The notes below the pieces were generated by a model. It was not told the DNA's origin and did not search any database. It saw nothing but the letters and a program-made list of their open reading frames with translations. 34,622 bases of DNA, from positions 1 through 34,622 of the forward strand of contig CAZDDI010000051.1 of NCBI GenBank assembly GCA_964504195.1, written 5' to 3'. The position numbers were made by a program, and so were the translations under genes. Positions 7,794 through 15,471 of this stretch are shown here, piece after piece. How positions within the stretch are numbered: position 1 is the stretch's first letter; each line of letters opens with the position of its first letter. This stretch comes from CAZDDI01 sp964504195 (GTDB lineage: Bacteria > Chloroflexota > Anaerolineae > B4-G1 > SLSP01).

Positions 7794-8111
7794 TTGCTTA
7801 CACTCCTTGGATTGGTGTTAAGTAGAAGAATTTGGCGTCCCCAGGCGGCGCGACTAACAACTATGGCAAGGCTCTATCCAAAACTCTCAAGAACCTCATG
7901 TAAATTTTCGCAATACTGCAAAAGTAACCCTGTACTACGCTCAAAATGTAGCGCAGGATTCATCCTGCATTGATGGACACAGGATAAATCCTGTGCTACG
8001 CTGATTGATAATTGAGAGGGCAATTTTTACTCTATTACAAATTTTCAGATTATACTTCAATCCCAATCTAACACACCCTGGCGCGGTTCGCCTCCAAGCC
8101 CAGGGTAAGTT
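7794..8111. repeat. Family C repeat and a hairpin upstream of the precursor gene
   Basis: A near-identical copy of the repeat at 27532-27657 occupies 7912-8036, with nested palindromes around GCAGGATTCATCCTGC and CAGGATAAATCCTG. A hairpin of ACCCTGG arms (8075-8106) follows the radical SAM stop and may end that transcript weakly. The promoter of the precursor gene should lie in 7800-7910, but I see no convincing -35/-10 pair there. Confidence 0.65.
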
Positions 8112-9209
8112 TCATCCTACCCGATTGATAGTAACTTGATGCGTTTGCTGGCGCAACTTTGCCAGTTCACATTGAAACGGCTCTATCGCTTCCGGGTCGC
8201 CGGTATGTAAATACGCCCACCCGGGACAATTCTGGCACAGAACGCGAAGATCGCAATGATTACATGTATGGTTGTTAACTACAGGAATATCGCGCACCTG
8301 CGGCAAGAAATTGTGGGTAGCGTCTTCCAACGAACCTTTAAGCAGATCATAACGCAACCACCGCACCATCATACAAGGGTAAAGCCCACCAAAAGCATCC
8401 AGGTGAAACGTCTTCAATCCTGAGCCACAAGTAAACAGCTTATCTATGCTGATGATGCCCCAGGGCTGCCCACAAAACTCGTGTAATTTTTGCACACGCT
8501 GCTCGTCACGACACTCCATCGCCACCGCCTGTTCTGGAGTCAACCGGTATTCATTGGGACTCGCATCTCGATCCAGGCGCGGATAGATATTGAAGTCATA
8601 ACGGAACTTTGTCCCCCATTGCGCGGCCATCGCCTGCATAAGCGGTAGCTCATGGGCATTGAGCGTCAATACCATCGTCTTCAAATTCAATTCAATGCCC
8701 CGCGCCAACAGCAATTCGATGCCCCGGATACAGCGTTGGTAGGAACCGGGAATGCCGGTAATCTCCTCGTAAGTTTCCTGGGTAGCGCCGTAGAGCGTAA
8801 TTTCCGCTTCCCATGGCGGGTAGCGCGCCAGCAGATCGGCGATGTCGGGCGTCACCAGCGTGCCATTGGTAAACAGCGTGACATGAAAGCCTTTCTTGCG
8901 AGCATACACATAAAATTCCGGGAAATCAGGCCGCAGTAACGGCTCACCCCCGGTCACCAAGAGCCAAATTACACCAGCGTGCTCCATCTGGTCTAAAATA
9001 CCCTGCCACTGCGTGAGCGATAGTTCTCGCTCACGGATGGCCGCAGCGCCCGCAGGTTGGTTGATGTAGCAATGCACGCACTTGAAATTACACCGCTCGG
9101 TGAATTCCAGGGAAGCGGTAAAGCGGAGGGCTTGGACACCCTCACGCTGCGCTATCTTGCGAACCCAATCTCCCGCAGAAACCGTTGGAATTGTAACCTC
9201 AGCGCCCAC
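8112..9209 (-). CDS. Radical SAM / SPASM peptide-modifying enzyme
   Basis: The protein has 365 residues from a GTG start. The iron-sulfur motif is C40-NFK-C44-VH-C47, followed by LLVTGGEPLL (SAM binding) and TLFTNGTLV. The C-terminal 120 residues are a SPASM domain with Cys in C-GSGLKTF, YPC, C-NHC-DLRVLC-QNC and a final QC, enough for auxiliary 4Fe-4S clusters. Enzymes of this build install thioether, C-C or related bonds in ribosomal peptides, or make quinone cofactors. The GTG at 9209 follows GGTGGAG at good spacing and sits one base past the PqqD stop. The longer TTG start at 9230 would overlap pqqD and lacks a site. Immediate coupling to a PqqD protein and a Cys-containing peptide supports RiPP maturation. 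Confidence 0.9.
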   Translation of the reverse strand: MGAEVTIPTVSAGDWVRKIAQREGVQALRFTASLEFTERCNFKCVHCYINQPAGAAAIRERELSLTQWQGILDQMEHAGVIWLLVTGGEPLLRPDFPEFYVYARKKGFHVTLFTNGTLVTPDIADLLARYPPWEAEITLYGATQETYEEITGIPGSYQRCIRGIELLLARGIELNLKTMVLTLNAHELPLMQAMAAQWGTKFRYDFNIYPRLDRDASPNEYRLTPEQAVAMECRDEQRVQKLHEFCGQPWGIISIDKLFTCGSGLKTFHLDAFGGLYPCMMVRWLRYDLLKGSLEDATHNFLPQVRDIPVVNNHTCNHCDLRVLCQNCPGWAYLHTGDPEAIEPFQCELAKLRQQTHQVTINRVG

Positions 9210-9210
9210 G

Positions 9211-9507
9211 TTAAGACTCCACCGGGACAATCGCGTTGATAGAGACCAGCTGCTCCAGATACTCTACCAGGTCTGCTTGCGCGGCTTCCGGCGTAACAGC
9301 ATACCGTTCGGTTATCTGCGCCAACATCTGGTAGCCATCGCACACGCCATCTACCAGTTCCCAGATAAAGGCACCAATCCCGCCCAGCTCGTAAATCGCA
9401 TCCAAATCAGTCACATCATGCTGGATAGGTACCAGGATGTATTCATCCGCGATTTTTCTGAATACCATGTTCGGATTTTTATGAAAGCATTGGGCCAAAA
9501 TATCCAT
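9211..9507 (-). CDS. PqqD-like leader-peptide binding chaperone
   Basis: The protein has 98 residues, the usual PqqD size. It has an early VFRKIADEYILVPI strand pair, then YELGGIGAFIWELVDG, the stretch typical of PqqD winged-helix proteins, and a C-terminal helix ADLVEYLEQLVSINAIV. PqqD-type proteins hold the leader of a ribosomal peptide and present it to a partner enzyme, usually the radical SAM protein encoded next door, as here. The ATG at 9507 has a GGGGAGAAA site. Stop and next start are one base apart, so translation of the two is probably coupled. Confidence 0.87.
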   Translation of the reverse strand: MDILAQCFHKNPNMVFRKIADEYILVPIQHDVTDLDAIYELGGIGAFIWELVDGVCDGYQMLAQITERYAVTPEAAQADLVEYLEQLVSINAIVPVES

Positions 9508-10047
9508 CTATAGTTTCTCCCCCACCAGTATTTAACCCTTTGAGAAAAACGAATCAAAAGCATCATAACATAAGATGCTCAAAAAGTATACTTCCAAAAG
9601 TACAGGAAAAGTACAGTCTCAGTAGAGCACGGATCTGCGGTGTAGGCCGTCCACGAATAGGGCCACGAATACACAAATAAACGCTCGTTAGGATAAATTC
9701 GTGTATTCGTGCTCAGATTCGTGGACGGCAGGCAAGCCCATTACCCCCAATTCATCAAATCTGTGATCTACTGAGTCTGAGGGAGTATCCCAGAACCAAG
9801 CTATTCCAAGCGAATAATCCTTCCACTCGCTCCCGCTGGATTTAGCAATCCGGCGGTTTACCGGCACGTGGCAGGCACAATTTGTAGTACCGGATTTATC
9901 CTGTACTCTCAACGCAGGATAAATCCTACGCTACGTGCAGCTGAGCTATAATAACAGGATGGATTTTTTGGTGCTTATCTGCAAAATCTGTGCAAATCGG
10001 CGTTCTATAAACTTGTAACGAACCGGTAGCAGGTGCTTACACTCTCA
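9508..10047. repeat. Repeat-rich gap before the PqqD gene; family G copy
   Basis: No credible gene is seen. Next to PqqD are two tandem 11-mers, TGTACTTTTCC and TGTACTTTTGG on the minus strand (9594-9615), and a short hairpin with AGCATC arms (about 9568-9588). A family G inverted repeat bounded by GCCGTCCACGAAT covers 9646-9729, inverted relative to 5777-5860 and sharing the flank GTAATGGGCTTGCCT. A family C palindrome lies near 9893-9942. Confidence 0.6.
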
Positions 10048-11196
10048 TTATAACTCCAAGTCGTAATTAGTGTCAAGGGGATGTGTACACAATTCTCGCC
10101 CAAGCAAGCGCATTAGATAGCAGCCAGGTAAACGACGTGGGCTAATCTGGTATAGCGCGTGCATATACGGCACAGGGGGAAAGAGATTGTGCCACAGGAA
10201 GTGCAACCGCTGCTGCCAGCCGGGAATTTGCTCCCAATCTGCCCACAATCTAAGCCAGCGATTACGGCGGGAGGCTGTATGCGCTTCAAATACGCGCTGC
10301 TCTGCGCATGTAGGGCTGAGCAAATCCACCAGCGCAAAAACCGGCACAGGGATCGGCAGATGCAACCCGCGCAACAGCGCAAACACCTTTTGGACAGGTT
10401 GCACCAGACCATAACATTGCGCTGCATCCAAAAAAGCGGGCCAATCTAGCACCGCCTGGTACTGCCTTAGCACTTCAGCAATATCATGGAGCCAGATCAA
10501 TTGCACCTGGCTGCCTTCAAGGGCATGGTGCAGGTACAGATGCCCGCACAGATGGAGCAATTGCGCCTCCGGCCCTAAGCTATGAACGGCATTGCCTTCG
10601 ATCTGTAAGGGCAGCACCGTCTCCCATAGCCAGGCATTGGAGAGCGTGTAGATATAGTAGGGGATGACAAAAAGGTGCCAGTGGAGTTCAATAACGAAAT
10701 CGAACGCGCTGGTGCGGCGAGCCATGACCTCGTTGCGATAGGCACGCGGGGGGATAAGTGTGAACCCGACGTCGCGCAGCACACGCAACGCCGCCGGGAC
10801 ATCCGCCTCCCGCACGAGCAGATCCACATCGCACATGGGGCGCACAGCAGGGTTAGCGTATACGATATGCGCCAACGCCGCGCCTTTGAGCACGATGACG
10901 GGGATGCCGGCGGCGGTCAGGTGTTGCAACACCACGCCCAACTCACGAAACAACAACACGTTGCGGCGCGCGTTCTGGTAGTAGGCCATCCGTAATGGCT
11001 GTTCCGCCTCGGCGGAGAGCCAGCCCTGGTCGCGAATTACGCTATACACCAGCGGCGCGACCCCCTCGGCCTGCGCTGCCGCCGCGACCGCCGCTCCATC
11101 GAAATCCGGCTGCGCAGCGGCAGTACGGACCTCATCCAGTACAGCTGCTTCCCAGCGCGAGCGCAAACACGCCCGCACAACCATCGCCGCGTCCAT
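10048..11196 (-). CDS. Nucleotidyltransferase family 5 protein (NTP_transf_5-like)
   Basis: The protein has 382 residues. The signature is VIVLKGAALAHIVY (102-115), then RPMCDVDLLV (119-128), which supplies the paired Asp (123, 125) of the nucleotidyltransferase fold, then a helix and ELHWHLF. The C-terminal half is helical (LHLCGHLYLHH, WLHDIAEVL). Proteins of this family occur in lasso-peptide and other RiPP clusters and beside HprK-related kinases and PqqD proteins, where they modify a peptide or sugar; the exact reaction varies. The ATG at 11196 is preferred because the long upstream open frame merely overlaps the PrsW gene. It follows that gene by eight bases, so the two are an operon. 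Its link to the RiPP genes across a 540-base repeat gap is inferred. Confidence 0.82.
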   Translation of the reverse strand: MDAAMVVRACLRSRWEAAVLDEVRTAAAQPDFDGAAVAAAAQAEGVAPLVYSVIRDQGWLSAEAEQPLRMAYYQNARRNVLLFRELGVVLQHLTAAGIPVIVLKGAALAHIVYANPAVRPMCDVDLLVREADVPAALRVLRDVGFTLIPPRAYRNEVMARRTSAFDFVIELHWHLFVIPYYIYTLSNAWLWETVLPLQIEGNAVHSLGPEAQLLHLCGHLYLHHALEGSQVQLIWLHDIAEVLRQYQAVLDWPAFLDAAQCYGLVQPVQKVFALLRGLHLPIPVPVFALVDLLSPTCAEQRVFEAHTASRRNRWLRLWADWEQIPGWQQRLHFLWHNLFPPVPYMHALYQISPRRLPGCYLMRLLGRELCTHPLDTNYDLEL

Positions 11197-11204
11197 GTTA
11201 CGCG

Positions 11205-12434
11205 CTACTGACTTGTCGGATCGCCGAGGGGCGTCTTGGCAGCCGTATTCATCCGCAATAGCAACGGCAAACCTAGTAGCAAAACCGGCGCAAGCAGAGC
11301 CAATGAACCTAACAGAGCCAAACCAGTCAACATCAGCAGTGTCCCCGCCAGAGTCGGCAGCGCCCCTACCATCATTGGCCCGGCCCCGCCCAGCATGATG
11401 ACCACGCTGAAGTTCCACAAGCCGTGAAACAGAATCGCCGCCAGATGGCTCACAGGTAAAGCCCAGTAGCGCCGTTGCCAGAACAAACTCCACCCCAAGC
11501 CGATCAACCCGCTAACGAGCGCGTGCATGGCAGTAGCCAACACCCGGCTACCGATCCCACTCATCCACGGCAGCGCCTCACCAATGCCCATACCACCATT
11601 GCCAATGCCTTCTACCATGGCAAAGCCCAGACCACACAAGGCTCCCCAGAGAAATCCCTGCACCGGACTAGGGCGATTGCGCCAGCTCAGCACACTGATT
11701 ACCAAAGTTTTTGCCACTTCTTCGATGATGGGGGTCACCACAGCAATCGTCAGGGCCAGCACTGCCAGTACCACCGGTGATCCAAGCCAAGGTGCCAGCA
11801 TTTCCATGCTCACCGCACCGGCGGGTAATTCTTGCCACAGCTCCACCTCCGTCACCAGTCGCATGATTTCTTCTTGACCACCTGGAAAAAGCATGGCTGA
11901 AATTGCCACAACGAAAATGCTGGCAACCAATCCCACTACCTCCACCGGCAACGCGATGAGCGTGCTGAGCGCCCCGCCACTCAGAGTCAAAGCCACCTCG
12001 CGCCCGGTCACAGCATGATCCTTGCCGCTCAGCCAGATCAACATGAGCAATAGCCCCAAGGCCGGTAGAACAATCACTGCCATTTGGATAGGCGCAAACC
12101 ACAGCGTTGTCGCTAGCGCGTCATGGGCCACGCCGCCCAAAATTAGCAATCCGAGCGTCAGCAATACCAACAAGATCAACCAGCCCCAGTGCGGGAACAG
12201 CACCCGCGCCGGGTGCTGACGCACGGCACGCCAGGAGGCCGCGAGCAGGGTCAGGCTCAAGCCGCTATTGACCAGAAAAATACCCAAAAAGACCAAGGTA
12301 TCAGCGCTTGTCATACCCATCGAGGGAATTAGCGGAAGCACACCCATGAGCAATACGCCCAACAGACTGATAAGCAACCAGCCGCCGCTTACCAATGCCA
12401 CAGTCACCCACAGCCAACGATAGTTTTTACTCAT
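11205..12434 (-). CDS. PrsW-family intramembrane protease
   Basis: The protein has 409 residues and about ten hydrophobic segments. The glutamic-protease signature is complete: EEVAK at 238-242, GFAMVE near 270-275, then TAMHALVSGLIGLG, and a last LFHGLWNF. PrsW proteins cleave membrane substrates such as anti-sigma factors, and related glutamic proteases process peptides. The second ATG, at 12434, lies seven bases from the AGGAGG site and is preferred over the ATG at 12440, which almost touches it. It is cotranscribed with the nucleotidyltransferase. Candidate substrates in this window are the two-helix putative anti-sigma protein and a modified peptide, both speculative. Confidence 0.85.
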   Translation of the reverse strand: MSKNYRWLWVTVALVSGGWLLISLLGVLLMGVLPLIPSMGMTSADTLVFLGIFLVNSGLSLTLLAASWRAVRQHPARVLFPHWGWLILLVLLTLGLLILGGVAHDALATTLWFAPIQMAVIVLPALGLLLMLIWLSGKDHAVTGREVALTLSGGALSTLIALPVEVVGLVASIFVVAISAMLFPGGQEEIMRLVTEVELWQELPAGAVSMEMLAPWLGSPVVLAVLALTIAVVTPIIEEVAKTLVISVLSWRNRPSPVQGFLWGALCGLGFAMVEGIGNGGMGIGEALPWMSGIGSRVLATAMHALVSGLIGLGWSLFWQRRYWALPVSHLAAILFHGLWNFSVVIMLGGAGPMMVGALPTLAGTLLMLTGLALLGSLALLAPVLLLGLPLLLRMNTAAKTPLGDPTSQ

Positions 12435-12580
12435 GCACATGCCTCCTACATCAGCAAGCGGGATGCGTGAAACACATTTGCTGCCTCATGTTCCACGCAT
12501 CCCGTTTCACAAACTCCGTCCTAACTTCCCTGAAAGAGCAACCTGCACCAGTGAGCAAGCAGGGACACAACTTAATCCTC
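12435..12580. repeat. Hairpin upstream of the PrsW gene
   Basis: Arms of CGGGATGCGTG at 12459-12469 and its complement at 12494-12504 are perfect, with further pairing inside. It sits in the leader of the PrsW gene on the minus strand. No T run follows, so it is not an obvious terminator. Confidence 0.6.
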
Positions 12581-12802
12581 AATGTCATTAAGGATCTGTA
12601 AAAGAATAGTTTCCCGCTACAACCGCCCCCGTCCCGAGGGCGGAGAGCAAAAAAAACGGGAAGTTATATTTTTACAAGCCCTACGTTAAGACCTGGCAGG
12701 TTCCGCACCAATTGGGTTGGGTAATATTTTTCCGGTGAATAACGCTCTCTTGTAGACGCAAGACCTGGAAACCTGCCAGGTCTTGCCCTAAACTTAATGA
12801 CA
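12581..12802. mobile_element. MITE-like element, family M (second copy)
   Basis: It begins AATGTCATTAAG and ends CTTAATGACATT, matching the ends of 1379-1630. The right half repeats the AAGACCTGGCAGGTT unit with its ATTGGG and GGTGAATAACG core. The left half holds a different payload: a GC hairpin and a 27-base segment starting ACGGGAAGTTATATT that recurs at 32529-32555 near the RHS tract. Flanking repeats are degenerate (CTTAATCCTC and CTCAATCCTG). The right end lies five bases from the stop codon of the DsbA-cyclophilin gene. Confidence 0.65.
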
Positions 12803-12807
12803 TTGCC

Positions 12808-14049
12808 TCAATCCTGCACAACCACACCCAACAGCAGATCGGGCGTCCCGGCGGCCGGATCGGAAGGCGTGTAATTCGTCAACGCCAGCGCCACATCCAG
12901 ACCCTCAACCACCTGCCCGATCAGCGGAAACTGCCCATCAAGCTGCGCGGCATCAGCGCCCAGAGTAATGAAGAACTGCCCGTTTGCCAGCATCCCCACC
13001 AGTCCAGGCCGATCGAACAGATTCTGTTCTTCGCCGGTGCAGTAGTAGCCCGGATAACCGACCCCGGTTGTGGAAGGGTCGCCGCCTAGCGCGACAAAGT
13101 CACTCTGCACGAAGAAAAATGGTGAGCCATCGTACCACCCCTCACGCGCCAGGAAGAGGAAATTGTTGACGTGGGTAGGGGCCGCTTGCGGGAACAGTTC
13201 CACCAGGATATCACCCTTGCTTGTCTCGAAGGTCACCTGATAGCTGCCCGCTGCATCCACGACCATCGCCGGTGGCTCAGCCCACTGCCGCATACCCAGA
13301 ATCCCCATGAAGCTCTCCAACCCATTGTAAGACAAGCCCATCTGCTCGGAGGGATAGGGGACATTATTGAAGATAAAGGAGGGCGTGCCAGTAAGCTGCA
13401 ACGCGCGCGATTCCAGCGCTTGCGCCTGGATTTTTTCGAGATAAATGTGCTCATCCATCTCTTGATTGAATTGGGCTTCATCTAGTCCAAGTTCTACGGC
13501 ATAATCGCTCATCAATTGCCGGGCTTGTTCCATCGTGACCGAGCTAATACCCCATTCAGCCTGGCGCGCAAATAGCAAATCGTGCATTTCCCAAAACTTA
13601 CCCTGTGTGCCAGCCGCTTCGACAGCTTCAGCGGTCAATACCGCTTTGTCATGGAAGTCCAACGGAAAATGGCGGTATACCAAAGAGATGTTAGGGTTTT
13701 CTTCGACAAAATACTCCACAATCATAGCCATCCCAGCGCAACCAGGACATTGAAAATCAGAGTACTCGTAGATGATGACCTCAGCGGTTGCCGGATCAGC
13801 ACCCTTGAAATAGTCAGTCTCATCTGCCGGGCGGACATCCACCGCCGGCATCGGCACTGCCTCACATAAACCGGCAGCTTCAGGGGTAGCAATAGTCAGG
13901 GGCGTAGTCGGCCCGCTGGTTGTGACCGGCGCAGGCGTAGATGTAGGTGTAACGGTAGGCAGCGGCGCTTCCGTCGGGGTGGGACTGCACGCACTCATCA
14001 CAAGTAGCATCAACAACAAAACTGCGATCATCCAGGTTCTTTTTCCCAT
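12808..14049 (-). CDS. Lipoprotein fusing DsbA-like thioredoxin and cyclophilin domains
   Basis: The protein has 413 residues. A signal peptide ends in a lipobox at Cys21 (VMSAC), then a Thr/Pro linker to about 60. A thioredoxin_4 (DsbA-like) domain spans about 75-255, with active site C101-PG-C104 and cis-Pro motif TGTPSF (220-225). A cyclophilin-type peptidyl-prolyl isomerase domain spans about 270-413, shown by SKGDILVELFPQAAPTHVNNF, GGDP and FPLIGQVVEGLDV. The role is oxidative folding plus proline isomerisation of exported proteins. One oddity: where cyclophilins have F-H-R-V with the catalytic Arg, this has FFFV (311-314), so isomerase activity is doubtful. The ATG at 14049 has an AAAGGAG site. 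Confidence 0.9.
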   Translation of the reverse strand: MGKRTWMIAVLLLMLLVMSACSPTPTEAPLPTVTPTSTPAPVTTSGPTTPLTIATPEAAGLCEAVPMPAVDVRPADETDYFKGADPATAEVIIYEYSDFQCPGCAGMAMIVEYFVEENPNISLVYRHFPLDFHDKAVLTAEAVEAAGTQGKFWEMHDLLFARQAEWGISSVTMEQARQLMSDYAVELGLDEAQFNQEMDEHIYLEKIQAQALESRALQLTGTPSFIFNNVPYPSEQMGLSYNGLESFMGILGMRQWAEPPAMVVDAAGSYQVTFETSKGDILVELFPQAAPTHVNNFLFLAREGWYDGSPFFFVQSDFVALGGDPSTTGVGYPGYYCTGEEQNLFDRPGLVGMLANGQFFITLGADAAQLDGQFPLIGQVVEGLDVALALTNYTPSDPAAGTPDLLLGVVVQD

Positions 14050-14083
14050 TCTAAACGGCTCCTTTTGCCAGAATTTAGTAGAC

Positions 14084-14092
14084 ATTATACCA
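14084..14092 (-). promoter_or_regulatory. Extended -10 promoter of the DsbA-cyclophilin gene
   Basis: The minus strand reads TGGTATAAT, a TG-extended consensus -10 hexamer, about 35 bases before the ATG. No good -35 box is visible, which an extended -10 can tolerate. Confidence 0.6.
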
Positions 14093-14134
14093 CTATATTT
14101 TCGGTTTTTGATTTTGGATTACTAAGAATCTAGG

Positions 14135-14372
14135 GCTATCGCATTTAAGGCTCAAAGCCCCGTCTCGGGGCGGCTTTGACGCAAATAAATCGCTTGTAAA
14201 GCGGTATTTCACACTGAAACCGCCCCCGGGACGGGGGGCTTGGAGCATGGGGGGGGCTAAATGCAATTGCCCTGGCTAAGAACCTATCCGAAAATTCCGC
14301 CGGTGGTGGGGTTCGGCAGGCTCACCCACCGCCTGCCGAGACCCGGCGCTGGTTTCGATAGGCTCAACTGTA
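14135..14372. repeat. Family S repeat and CAGGCTCA-type inverted repeats
   Basis: GCTATCGCATTTAAGGCTC, AAGCCCCGTCTCGGGGC and a following hairpin recur at 23581-23658 and 27925-27988. Downstream is a GGTGGTTTCGA/CGGCAGGCTCA hairpin of the kind common in many bacterial genomes. No gene is seen in this gap. Confidence 0.6.
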
Positions 14373-15329
14373 TTAAACATCAACCGCATTGCCTAACACC
14401 GTCTGCCACACTTGCCGCGCACCGGCCTGCAGCAGCGCGGCGCGCACCGCTGCGCCGGTTTCTGACGTAACCAGTGCAATGATGTTGCCCCCGCCACCTG
14501 CACCAGTCAGCTTGACGCCCAGTGCGCCGGCGGCACGCGCCACAGCCACCAACCGATCCAGAGGTGGCAGCGAGACGCCGATAGTTTGCAGCAGCGTATG
14601 GTTCTCATCCAATAACGCCCCCAACGCCGCCCCACCCTGCCCGGCCGCCAACAACGCGCGAACACGCTCCACCAGCATCCCGATCCGCTCGAACGCGGCA
14701 TCGTAGATGGCGGGGGCGACGGCGCGCCGGGCCGCTACGCCCGCGACTACGTCGCGCGTCACACCGGGGATGCCACTATCGGCGATGAGCAGTGTGAGCG
14801 TAGTGCGTAGCCTCAGCAGCTCCGGTGGCTGCCCCTTGATGAAGTAGACCGGTTGCTCGTAGGCAATCACGGTGTTATCAATGCCACTAGGCGCGCCATG
14901 ATGCAGCTTCTCGACCTCGTAGGCGAGCGCGCTCGCGGCAGCTGCATCGAGCGGGTGGCCGAGATAGGCCGCCAGTGCGCGCGCCGCCGCAACAGAGACC
15001 GCCGCGCCGCTGCCCAGCCCGGCAGCGATGGGCAAATCGGAGCGCACCGTGAGGGTGGCAGCGGGAGCAGGCATATGTATGTATGCCAGCGTGAGACGCG
15101 CAATGGCCGCCAGGGGATGGTCGAGCGGCGCAGCCTGCAAGGCGACAACTTCGCCCAGATCGGCGGCGCAGAGGCGCAACTCTTCCGCCGCCGGTGCGAT
15201 CGCGGCATGGGCGCGCAAACCGCTCACGGGTACGGCCAGCGCGGGTTGCCCATAGACGACGCTATGCTCGCCGCAGAGGATGACCTTGCCGGGCGCGGAG
15301 CGTGTAATGCTGGAAGAAATTGTGTTCAA
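14373..15329 (-). CDS. mvk: Mevalonate kinase
   Basis: The protein has 318 residues of GHMP kinase type. Motif 1 is SAPGKVILCGEHSVVYG at the N-terminus. The ATP loop is PIAAGLGSGAAVS in the middle, and motif 3 is KLTGAGGGGNIIAL near the C-terminus. GAPSGIDNTV matches the mevalonate kinase substrate region. It phosphorylates mevalonate in isoprenoid synthesis. No other mevalonate-pathway gene is in the window. The TTG at 15329 is chosen because AAGGG lies about ten bases upstream and the protein then starts shortly before SAPGK, as in relatives. A longer TTG start at 15368 would run into the terminator hairpin. Confidence 0.88.
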   Translation of the reverse strand: MNTISSSITRSAPGKVILCGEHSVVYGQPALAVPVSGLRAHAAIAPAAEELRLCAADLGEVVALQAAPLDHPLAAIARLTLAYIHMPAPAATLTVRSDLPIAAGLGSGAAVSVAAARALAAYLGHPLDAAAASALAYEVEKLHHGAPSGIDNTVIAYEQPVYFIKGQPPELLRLRTTLTLLIADSGIPGVTRDVVAGVAARRAVAPAIYDAAFERIGMLVERVRALLAAGQGGAALGALLDENHTLLQTIGVSLPPLDRLVAVARAAGALGVKLTGAGGGGNIIALVTSETGAAVRAALLQAGARQVWQTVLGNAVDV

Positions 15330-15344
15330 AATACGGCAGCCCTT

Positions 15345-15405
15345 ATAAAAGCGAACGACAGACCACAATATGCAGCGTGAGGCTGCGGGTAGGGTCTGTC
15401 GTTCG
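15345..15405 (-). terminator. Terminator-like hairpin between DUF4013 and mevalonate kinase genes
   Basis: Perfect 13-bp arms, CGAACGACAGACC at 15352-15364 and its complement at 15393-15405, are followed on the minus strand by CTTTTAT. It would end the DUF4013 transcript just before the mevalonate kinase ribosome site. Confidence 0.65.
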
Positions 15406-15471
15406 TGTTGAGATGGGATAATATCGCAACCAGAAACGTCAGGGCTTCTGGCGATGATGCGAGCGAATTGC

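Noticed and set aside
8075..8106. tRNA-like fold after the radical SAM gene
   Set aside because: The hairpin has a single 7-bp stem with a GGTTCG string but no cloverleaf arms or CCA context.
6019..9507. Lasso peptide cluster
   Set aside because: The PqqD and kinase parts fit, but there is no asparagine-synthetase-like cyclase and no transglutaminase-like protease, and the radical SAM enzyme is not a lasso core enzyme.
9688..9912. 74-codon frame on the minus strand as a second precursor
   Set aside because: It lies over the family G inverted repeat, lacks a ribosome site, and its residues follow the palindrome sequence.
11197..11493. N-terminal extension of the nucleotidyltransferase
   Set aside because: The extra 99 residues are just another frame of the PrsW gene end, with low-complexity Gly/Arg/Asp composition. 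The ATG after the PrsW stop gives the family-length protein.
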